A stretch of 14,704 nt of DNA from Elusimicrobiota bacterium (GTDB taxonomy: Bacteria; Elusimicrobiota; Endomicrobiia; CG1-02-37-114; JAHJSO01), in the NCBI GenBank assembly GCA_018830385.1, contig JAHJSO010000031.1:1-14704 (forward strand), written 5' to 3'. Numbering within the stretch: position 1 is the stretch's first letter; each line of letters opens with the position of its first letter. Shown piece after piece: positions 6,879 to 13,362 of the stretch. A program made the translations under genes and the position numbers. A model generated the notes under the pieces. It was not told the DNA's origin. It searched no databases and saw only the letters and a program-made list of their open reading frames with translations.

Positions 6879-7048
6879 GCTACTATCCTCCTTACTGCCA
6901 GATTTTTACTTCCCTGCACTACTTCTAAAACTCAATCAATAACCACATCCTTATTGCCCTTAAATTACTCCCCTGCTACCAATCATCCCTTATTATATCA
7001 TCACCTCCCGTAATTTTTTTGCGAAATTGACCTCAAGCGGGTTTGCTA
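6879..7048 (-). promoter_or_regulatory. Purine-rich leader of the LPP20-FHA operon with orphan Shine-Dalgarno and two mini-ORFs
   Basis: About 170 untranslated bases separate the predicted transcription start from the first gene. A near-perfect ribosome site GGAGGTGAT (7008-7000) has no gene at normal spacing. Two tiny frames occur: 6986-6960 (ATG, eight codons, MIGSRGVI) and 6948-6925 (ATG, seven codons, MWLLIEF). No extended pairing, riboswitch signature or stem-loop was found by eye. Function unknown; it could be a ribosome standby site or leader-peptide control, or nothing. Confidence 0.35.
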
Positions 7049-7065
7049 ATTATTATTGTAGCAAA
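7042..7065. promoter_or_regulatory. Dyad overlapping the -10 box (candidate operator)
   Basis: A perfect 7-base inverted repeat, TTTGCTA (7042-7048) and TAGCAAA (7059-7065), flanks a 10-base A+T centre. It covers the -10 box at 7055-7060 and the predicted transcription start of the LPP20-FHA operon. Position and symmetry are typical of a repressor site. It could alternatively form a small hairpin at the 5' end of the transcript. Confidence 0.4.
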
Positions 7066-7083
7066 ACCGAAAGCAGAAGTCAA
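7055..7083 (-). promoter_or_regulatory. Sigma-70-like promoter of the LPP20-FHA operon
   Basis: On the minus strand TTGACT (7083-7078) and TACAAT (7060-7055) are separated by exactly 17 bases; each box matches five of six consensus bases. Transcription should start near 7048. This gives the A+T-rich operon its own transcription, independent of the peptidase gene upstream, for which no terminator was found. Confidence 0.7.
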
Positions 7084-7125
7084 GTTCTTTGAATTAGATT
7101 CCTTTTTGCCTCAAGGTAGCCCGGG

Positions 7126-8688
7126 TCAATCCCCCCCCCAGGCATCCGGTTTAGTTGTCAGTTCCCTGACCATCCTCATAAGGAACGGGTTGCCGGGTTC
7201 CAGCAGCAGGGCATTCTGAAACCCCACAAGCGCCTTTTCCCTCTCACCCAGGGAAAGCCGCGCCTTAGCAAGGGCTATGTGCGAAGAAGGGTTGAACGGG
7301 TTTATTGAGACGGCATGGGTGTTCATTTCAACCGACTTACTCCACTCTGATATTTTCAGGTAGTAGTCGCCAAGCAGTTCATAGGCGGAAACGTAGTTCG
7401 GGTTTTTTTCAATGCAGGCGTTCAGCAATTCCGCGGCGCGGCCAAAATCGCCCGACGAGAAAAGAGTCCTTGCGAGTTTCAGAAGTATTACGGGGTTGAA
7501 CGGCTCTATCTTAAGGCCTTTCTCATACTCTGCCATCGCGGCGACGTTATTCCCTCTCATCCGGAATCGGTCCCCCAGTCGGATAAAATCACGGGCGGAG
7601 ATGCCGACAAACTGCTCTATCTCGTCGGCCTTCTCCCATGTTATCCTGTCGGGGAGAGCCCCCTCCGCCTTTGTGAACTGCTGTCTTTTTATGTGCGCCG
7701 TCCACTCCTTTTCAAACTTTACCAGCCCCATCCCGAAACATTTTTTGAATGCGTCGTCGGGAGTGGACTGCGACATCTCCGGCAGGAGTTGCCGGAACCT
7801 GCCGGGGAAGGCGGACTTTATAAAATCCACCGCCGATGAGACCTGTGCGAAAGCAAGCGCCACCTCGTCCTGGTTCTCCAGATAGACCATAGAAGGCGAC
7901 ATTCTGGTGAATGATATAAGCGCATTTTTTTCAAGTGCGTCTTTCAGAAGGTTGACGCTGCCGGGCGTTGTATAGACGGGCGGGTCAACGCGCCAGAGCG
8001 TATCGTGATACCGGGCGATACCTTCGTGCAGCCACAGCGGACAGTTGTTTTTCGTAATGCGGTTTATGACAAAATGAACGTATTCATGGCAGAGAGAGTC
8101 CAGCCACCTATAGCCCTGCGGCAGTGCAGACGGCGAGACAATCATCAGCCGGTTGAATTTACATATACCGATGGCGCCTGACCTCTCAAGTGTTTTGTCC
8201 CCCAGTGTTGATGCAAACGCAAACGACTCCTTGTCGGGATATATCTCAATAATTACCCTGTCGTGCGGGAAGTAGGAAAACGCCATGCCGATAACGGAAT
8301 ACACGCGTTCAAGGGTGTCTTTTATGTCCGACTTCAATACATAGTCATTTTTTGAAAGGCGTATTAAAAAATGAGGGGTTTCAAACTCGTCAAACTCCTG
8401 CGTCATTTCTATCAGATGTTTCAGGTATAAATACAGGTTGTGTCTCGTCTCCTTTAAGTCCGTTCTCTTTATAAAACTGAGCGCAGTCCTGTAGTCGCCC
8501 ATGTAAAAATAATACAATGAGGCGAGGTGGTCGCTTGAGTTGATTTTGTCCCGCACCTCCTCAAACCGGCCCGCTTCAAGATGTCTCACGCCTTCCGCGA
8601 ACAAATCCCCGGAAGTGTCCGCACCCGCCGGGCCGGCGATGACGGCGCACATAATGGCCGCCGTGAATAATGTAACAAACGTTTTCAT
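7126..8688 (-). CDS. Secreted TPR-containing gluzincin metallopeptidase (peptidase MA-like)
   Basis: 520 residues from the chosen ATG at 8688, which begins a clean signal peptide (MKTFVTLFTAAIMCAVIAGPAGA). An in-frame ATG at 8739 would add 17 residues (MSNDARPDPIIG...) in front of the signal peptide; that stretch overlaps a repeat-like sequence and is less likely, although neither start has a strong ribosome site. Zinc ligands HEYVH (residues 201-205) and the downstream Glu in WLHEGIARY (Glu222) fit the gluzincin pattern HExxH...E, inside a domain of the peptidase MA type (FLIRLSKNDYVLKSDIKDTL, VIIEIYPDKESF). The C-terminal 150 residues contain several TPR repeats (AAMAEYEKGLKIEPFNP, RAAELLNACIEKNPNY, KSVEMNTHAVSINPFNP). 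Likely a periplasmic or exported protease with a protein-binding tail; substrate unknown. The gene ends with a run of nine G just before the stop, a possible slippage site affecting only the last residues. It follows the DUF4175 gene closely and is probably co-transcribed. Confidence 0.85.
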   Translation of the reverse strand: MKTFVTLFTAAIMCAVIAGPAGADTSGDLFAEGVRHLEAGRFEEVRDKINSSDHLASLYYFYMGDYRTALSFIKRTDLKETRHNLYLYLKHLIEMTQEFDEFETPHFLIRLSKNDYVLKSDIKDTLERVYSVIGMAFSYFPHDRVIIEIYPDKESFAFASTLGDKTLERSGAIGICKFNRLMIVSPSALPQGYRWLDSLCHEYVHFVINRITKNNCPLWLHEGIARYHDTLWRVDPPVYTTPGSVNLLKDALEKNALISFTRMSPSMVYLENQDEVALAFAQVSSAVDFIKSAFPGRFRQLLPEMSQSTPDDAFKKCFGMGLVKFEKEWTAHIKRQQFTKAEGALPDRITWEKADEIEQFVGISARDFIRLGDRFRMRGNNVAAMAEYEKGLKIEPFNPVILLKLARTLFSSGDFGRAAELLNACIEKNPNYVSAYELLGDYYLKISEWSKSVEMNTHAVSINPFNPSSHIALAKARLSLGEREKALVGFQNALLLEPGNPFLMRMVRELTTKPDAWGGD

Positions 8689-8701
8689 AATGACGAGGTT
8701 A

Positions 8702-8740
8702 ACCCCGATAATGGGGTCAGGTCTTGCATCATTTGACACT
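8702..8740. repeat. Possible dispersed repeat with short hairpin
   Basis: A hairpin ACCCC (8702-8706), six-base loop, GGGGT (8713-8717) is followed on the + strand by CAGGTCTTGCATCATTTGAC. This text resembles, from memory, a dispersed sequence often found near IS200/REP-associated transposase genes in environmental genomes. It lies between the DUF4175 gene and the peptidase signal peptide and explains the odd N-terminal extension of the peptidase frame. One copy only in this window, so repeat status cannot be shown here. Confidence 0.3.
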
Positions 8741-8749
8741 GTGTTATCC

Positions 8750-11700
8750 TTATTCCACCAGTTTCCTGTAATACTGCTTGATAATCGTTTCGTGCGTTTC
8801 CGGATATCTTTCCTTCAGTGATTTCATAAACTCCTCTTTAAGTTCCCGTGAAGGGAGGTAGTCGGCCTCGCCGGGCAGTTCCACGAAACCGGTCCGCACA
8901 CCCATCACTCCGCCTGTCCCGCCGTGTGAACCGCCACCCTGGATGAAGCCCGCCATCGGCTTGTTGAATTTCTGCTGCATCATTGAAAGTCCCTCGGCAG
9001 AGGACTGCATTGACTCTTTCGCCTTCGTCAGGTAGTCAATCGCCTGCCTCTGGTTTTCAAGAGCCCTGTTGGTCTGACCGACGACTATGTTCCCTTCGGA
9101 TCCGCTCATTTCTTCCGCCGCCATCCGCAGGTTTGACGACAAATCGGGGCTGATTGAGGCGGTCTGCCGTGAAAATTCCTGGACGAGTTTGTCCAGCGAA
9201 AGTGTCCGGTTTTTTATGTCCGCCTGCCCATCCGAAAGCGAAGAAAGTTTTTTCTGTTCCGAATCGGAAAATTTAACCGCCATTGTGGAATTCAGGACGT
9301 CAAGCACATCTTGTTCCGTCTTCTCCAGCCAGGCCGTGTCTTCGCCGATACCCGCCCACTCCGACGACTGGGCGGTTGACACTGCATTCGCATACCTTTC
9401 CACAAGCGCCCGTGCCGACTTAATCTGGAGTAATATCTCCGCAAGATACTCCTTTGATTTTATTGCCTTTTTTGAAACAAACTCTTTGTGGACGAGATTC
9501 ATCCTGGGCAGGGGACGGCTTATCTCCCTGCCGTATGCTGAAGAGAATTCCATGTTTCTTATCACGCCTGCTCGCGACGGCATCTCTCCGGTTTTATCAA
9601 TTACCGCCTTCTGTAACTTTGCAAGTTTTTCAAACAGCGACTCCTGTTCCTTTATGACTTTCTGCTGACGGATGTTTTCCATTCCCTGTGTTTCGGACAT
9701 TAACCGGTTCTGCCGGGCGACAATGTCGTCTAATTCGGTCAGGCCCTTCTGCATGCCTGCGGACATCGCGCTATCCACGCCTGAAAAACCCACCGACTTA
9801 CCCGCTTCCTGCATCGTCTTAAGCATTGACTCCATATGCTCAAGCATTTTCTGCGCCTGCTTCAGGGCGGATTCAAAATCCCCTTTGGCGAGGGCGTCCC
9901 TTATGCCGCCTGACAGATCCCCTATCTTAGATGGGTCAATCTGTTTGACGGCCGGCTGGTTTATGAACTCCTCCGGCAGCATTTGCGGGAATTTTTTCAA
10001 CAGGTCGTTAACCTGTTTTGTGAGTTCGTCAATCTTGTCAAGCATTTTATTCAACTCGCTAAGTTTTTGTGAATCAACCGGGGACTTTAACGAGTCCTGT
10101 ATCTGCCTGCTGATGTCTGAAAGTTTGTCTCCTGCGGAGAGAGCGTCCTGCATATACTGGTACTGGAGGACGTCTTCCGAGAGGAGGTTCATCTTTTCAA
10201 GCGCCCGGACTGCGTCCTGCATTTTATTGTCCGCCGAAGTCCAGTCGCCTTTTGAAAGTGACTCCTGCGCCTGCTGCATCTGGTTGGCTGACAGCGAGGC
10301 AAGGGCGGAACTCATGTTTTTGTGTTCCAGGTAAATCTGGTAGTTGATGAAAGGGTCTGTTTCCATCCGGCTGACGGTTTCACTGAGTTTTTGCGATAAG
10401 TCCATCGCGTCTTTACCGGCATCCTTTTGCGAATCAATCAGGGGCTTAACCCGGTCCGGCGTGATGGACGACGGGTCTTTCATAACTTCTTCAAGCCCCC
10501 TGCGGACGGACATCTGGTCTGAAAGGAGTTCAATAAGGCCGTCCCTGAAATCCCCCAGTTCCTGTTCAATCTTCCTGTGATGTTCCTCGTAACTGAAAAT
10601 CTCAATCCGGAAAGTTTCGGAGCGCGCCATCTTGGAACCGGAAATTGCATCGTTATCTAAAGCCGCAAGGTGATAACTGACAATATCGCCGGGGGACGGC
10701 GACAGCAGGGAAACATCCAGCGTGTATGTGTGGGTTATTCTCCGGACAGGCGGAGTGAGCCGCTTTACGGGGATTCTTTTACCGTCATAAACGAGTTCCA
10801 CAAGTGATATGCCGTAGTCATCCGACGCCCTGTAAACAACCGGGATTTTTGCGTCCGCTGAAACCACTATGTCCTGTCCCGGGGAAATGAGCGTTATTTC
10901 AGGCGGCATATCATTTTCCATAAGAAGCGGGTAGTGCGGCGGCGACGGGTCCCTGATATCATCGTTCTCCCGGGAGACCAGTTCAAACCATACTTCGCCT
11001 TTCTTCTCCGCGATAATCTCGCCTGAAACGATACCGCCCTTTTTAATAACAAGCGACGTTGCCTTCCCGTAGGAAGTCAGGATGCTTCCTGCCTTTAACG
11101 GCACTGGACAGGTCGCCGAGAATTCTATTCTTGTGCCCGGCAAAACGCCTCTTTCGCCGAACATACTGCCCTGTTGCGGCTCAAGTTGGGTATATACGGG
11201 AAAATGGTAAACAAGTTTAAAATCCCCCAGCCGCGGTACCGTTAAACATTTAATCAGATATCTTTCGCTCCTCAGGTATTTCCACTTCACAAAATACAGA
11301 ATATCCTCAACCACACGGATGCTTTCAAAGACAAACAGGGTATCACTCTTCTTTTGCAAATTCCCCGTGTCAAATATTGCGCCTGGTTTTAATTCGCTCC
11401 AGTCGTTCTCCCCCGTCCTTACGAAAACCTGCGGCACATGCAATGTTTCCGGCGTTTTCATTTCAACCGATATCTCAATTTCGGCGCCGCGCAGAACGCC
11501 CGTATTACCCGGCAGGACGGTAAAATAACGCGATAGTTCAACCGCACCCCCGGGTGACAGGAACCTGGGTATGTTTTCGGTGAGAATCTCCGGCGACTTA
11601 AAATAGAATGCGGCCGTCAGCATGATAAGGACGATGACCGGGGGATAACCTTTTACGAACGGGCTATACGGGACTACGTCCTCCGGGGATATACCATCCA

Positions 11701-12097
11701 GTTCAAGTTGGGTCTTATCAACGAACATTTTCGCAAGTTCAACCGAAAGCCCCAACGATGAAATCCTGTCAACGGACCTGTTTAGCATCCATGCGTTGAT
11801 GGGGTTGTCTTTCAGTGAGGGATGCCTGTCCTGAATCTTCTTTATGATTTCAATATCCTTTATTCTTAACTTCCCTGCAAGACGCAGCCCTATCAGGCAA
11901 AATACTACAAACACAAGGGACAGCGCTCCCGTCCTGACAGACGACACAAGCGGGTGAAAATAATCAACGAAAGAGGCGAATAATACGATTGAGTAGCCCG
12001 TAATGACGGCGAACGCAAACGATTCAACCGAGTGGTAAACCGTTATTCTGCGCCTCACATCCCTGATAAGTTTGTCTAAAGTGTGCGTCAATCTCAT
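8750..12097 (-). CDS. DUF4175-type membrane protein with large coiled-coil domain
   Basis: 1115 residues. Two N-terminal helices (about 24-45 and 57-75) and a third (about 150-166) anchor the protein; the rest is probably periplasmic. Residues 185-500 are beta-rich with repeated Ig-like patterns (GAEIEISVEMKTP, PPEITLISPGQDIVV, YRASDDYGISLVELVYDG). Residues 510-1040 are a long Gln/Met/Ser-rich coiled coil. A Gly-rich linker (IQGGGSHGGTGGVMG) leads to the C-terminal motif FVELPGEADYLPSRELKEEF ... YPETHETIIKQYYRKLVE, which is characteristic of DUF4175 proteins. Relatives often lie beside MoxR ATPase, DUF58 and VWA (Bat) genes; here the neighbours are glycosyltransferases and a metallopeptidase. 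The molecular function of the family is unknown. No ribosome site is visible before the ATG at 12097; a 15-base palindrome (12101-12115) lies there instead. The peptidase gene follows within 61 bases. Confidence 0.85.
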   Translation of the reverse strand: MRLTHTLDKLIRDVRRRITVYHSVESFAFAVITGYSIVLFASFVDYFHPLVSSVRTGALSLVFVVFCLIGLRLAGKLRIKDIEIIKKIQDRHPSLKDNPINAWMLNRSVDRISSLGLSVELAKMFVDKTQLELDGISPEDVVPYSPFVKGYPPVIVLIMLTAAFYFKSPEILTENIPRFLSPGGAVELSRYFTVLPGNTGVLRGAEIEISVEMKTPETLHVPQVFVRTGENDWSELKPGAIFDTGNLQKKSDTLFVFESIRVVEDILYFVKWKYLRSERYLIKCLTVPRLGDFKLVYHFPVYTQLEPQQGSMFGERGVLPGTRIEFSATCPVPLKAGSILTSYGKATSLVIKKGGIVSGEIIAEKKGEVWFELVSRENDDIRDPSPPHYPLLMENDMPPEITLISPGQDIVVSADAKIPVVYRASDDYGISLVELVYDGKRIPVKRLTPPVRRITHTYTLDVSLLSPSPGDIVSYHLAALDNDAISGSKMARSETFRIEIFSYEEHHRKIEQELGDFRDGLIELLSDQMSVRRGLEEVMKDPSSITPDRVKPLIDSQKDAGKDAMDLSQKLSETVSRMETDPFINYQIYLEHKNMSSALASLSANQMQQAQESLSKGDWTSADNKMQDAVRALEKMNLLSEDVLQYQYMQDALSAGDKLSDISRQIQDSLKSPVDSQKLSELNKMLDKIDELTKQVNDLLKKFPQMLPEEFINQPAVKQIDPSKIGDLSGGIRDALAKGDFESALKQAQKMLEHMESMLKTMQEAGKSVGFSGVDSAMSAGMQKGLTELDDIVARQNRLMSETQGMENIRQQKVIKEQESLFEKLAKLQKAVIDKTGEMPSRAGVIRNMEFSSAYGREISRPLPRMNLVHKEFVSKKAIKSKEYLAEILLQIKSARALVERYANAVSTAQSSEWAGIGEDTAWLEKTEQDVLDVLNSTMAVKFSDSEQKKLSSLSDGQADIKNRTLSLDKLVQEFSRQTASISPDLSSNLRMAAEEMSGSEGNIVVGQTNRALENQRQAIDYLTKAKESMQSSAEGLSMMQQKFNKPMAGFIQGGGSHGGTGGVMGVRTGFVELPGEADYLPSRELKEEFMKSLKERYPETHETIIKQYYRKLVE

Positions 12098-12152
12098 TGG
12101 TGTTTTAATAAAACATTCCGGTCGGAGTTTCGGCCTTTTGCTAATTTACTCA

Positions 12153-12236
12153 TGTCATTGCGAGCGACTAAAAGGAGCGTGGCAATCTATCTTCAAAAGC
12201 GAGATTGCTTCGTCGCTGACGTTTCTCGCAATGACA
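12153..12236. repeat. Imperfect palindromic repeat (MITE-like, GTCATTGCGAG type)
   Basis: The ends are exact inverted copies: TGTCATTGCGAG (12153-12164) and CTCGCAATGACA (12225-12236). Nested arms also pair: AGCGAC (12163-12168) with GTCGCT (12212-12217), and GCAATCT (12182-12188) with AGATTGC (12202-12208). This is the widespread dispersed palindrome whose translation gives the familiar SLRATKRSVAI and SLAMT peptides in many unrelated bacterial genomes. It starts seven bases after the glycosyltransferase stop codon, between that gene and the DUF4175 gene, so as RNA it could fold into a long hairpin that stops or uncouples transcription. Small shifted frames within it are not genes. Confidence 0.85.
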
Positions 12237-12243
12237 ACAATGT

Positions 12244-13362
12244 TCACCCGCTGATATTCTTACACGCAATTTTTGCTATATCCCTTGCAGCAAACGGCTT
12301 GCTAAACCTCTTGATGTTGTCCCTTAAAACCGATAACCTCTCCGGGTATTTCAGAAGACCGTGCAGGGTTTCTATCGCCTCATCCCTGCCTGTCCGGACA
12401 AAACCGAAATTATTGCTCTCAATAAGTTTTGCGTTTCCTCTTTCCTGACCCGGGGTAAATACGGGAATCATAATCGGCTTGCCGGCGGCAAGCGTTTCCA
12501 TTACTATCGCCCCGCCGCCCTTTGAAACCACCAGGTCGGACGCCCTTAAAAAATCCGCCATCCTGTCTGTCCAGCCGACTATCTTTGTGGGGACGTCGTA
12601 TTTTTTTTGCTGAAGCACGTTCTGCAGTTCCTTGTATTTGCCGGTTATCACTATCACCTGGAAATTAAGTTCTTTATGTTTTGAGATATTGTCAATTATT
12701 TCCAGAAACCTTTCAACATTGCCAAGTCCGAGGACGAACAGCAGGGTGGGCATATCAGCCAGCCCGAATTCGTTTAAGAATTTCTTCCTGTCAAGTGGCT
12801 CGCCCAGCAGGGTTGAAACCGGGAAACCGCTGACGACGATTTTTTCCTTTTTGACGCCCTTGCTTTCAATTATGCCTCCCGTTGCGTCATCGCATACGAA
12901 ATACATATCCGCATCAGGGTCAATCCATGTCTGGTGTATTTCTATTGCATCCGTAACGACGCAGAAATACCTGACCCTCTTGCCGTTCTCCCTGTTATGG
13001 TCGTTTATCAGGAAGTTCCAGTAAGGGTGGGTGACTATGCATAAGTCCGGGTTTTCCGAGTCAAATATTGCGTGGACCTTTCTATAAAAAAGAGGGAACA
13101 GCGTTTTAAAATAATAGGTCGCAGCCCTGCTGTTTGTCCAATCAAAGAATGTGTCCCACACCCACGGCTTCTCCATTGACCAGTTATAAAGTTTCTGGAA
13201 AGTCCGGCCCGCATTGATAAAACCTTTGGTATTTATAAAATCGTAGGTTTTCACCTCAACGTCCTGCGGCTTGATTTTGTGGATTTCCTCACCTATGCTT
13301 CTGCTGGCGGAAATGTGTCCCGTGCCGTAACCCGCTGTTAAGAGTAAGATTTTTTTTGACAT
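12244..13362 (-). CDS. GT28/MGDG-synthase-like glycosyltransferase (processive diacylglycerol glycosyltransferase type)
   Basis: 372 residues, two Rossmann domains of the GT-B fold. The N-terminal glycine loop GYGTGHISAS (11-20) matches the MGDG-synthase/UgtP/MurG pattern. FCVVTDAIEIHQTWIDPDAD (133-152) and DMYFVCDD match the family's conserved linker (VVTD...H..W..P..D.YFV). The C-terminal nucleotide-sugar site reads SKGGGAIVMETLAAGKPIMI (280-299) and GQERGNAKLI (305-314); the usual KPGG is KGGG here. Known relatives add glucose or galactose to diacylglycerol at the cytoplasmic face of the membrane; donor and acceptor cannot be told from sequence. The start overlaps the upstream stop by one base (TAATG), and AGGGGGA six bases before the ATG is a good ribosome site, so the two glycosyltransferases are translationally coupled. 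Confidence 0.88.
   Translation of the reverse strand: MSKKILLLTAGYGTGHISASRSIGEEIHKIKPQDVEVKTYDFINTKGFINAGRTFQKLYNWSMEKPWVWDTFFDWTNSRAATYYFKTLFPLFYRKVHAIFDSENPDLCIVTHPYWNFLINDHNRENGKRVRYFCVVTDAIEIHQTWIDPDADMYFVCDDATGGIIESKGVKKEKIVVSGFPVSTLLGEPLDRKKFLNEFGLADMPTLLFVLGLGNVERFLEIIDNISKHKELNFQVIVITGKYKELQNVLQQKKYDVPTKIVGWTDRMADFLRASDLVVSKGGGAIVMETLAAGKPIMIPVFTPGQERGNAKLIESNNFGFVRTGRDEAIETLHGLLKYPERLSVLRDNIKRFSKPFAARDIAKIACKNISG

Noticed and set aside
6879..7048. Riboswitch in the long operon leader
   Set aside because: The leader is purine-rich with no extended complementary stretches and no familiar conserved core seen by eye.
8689..8739. Upstream ATG extending the peptidase by 17 residues
   Set aside because: It would bury the signal peptide behind a hydrophilic Pro/Asp stretch and is built from the hairpin/repeat-like sequence at 8702-8740.
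9087..10334. Long + strand open frames (193 and 220 residues) opposite the DUF4175 gene
   Set aside because: They are antisense to a long coiled-coil coding region and have Ser/Cys/Phe-rich compositions typical of reverse-strand readings; no recognisable motif or ribosome site.
12072..12448. Small + strand frames across the palindromic repeat (text such as SLRATKRSVAI)
   Set aside because: This is the well-known spurious translation of the dispersed GTCATTGCGAG palindrome, not a protein.
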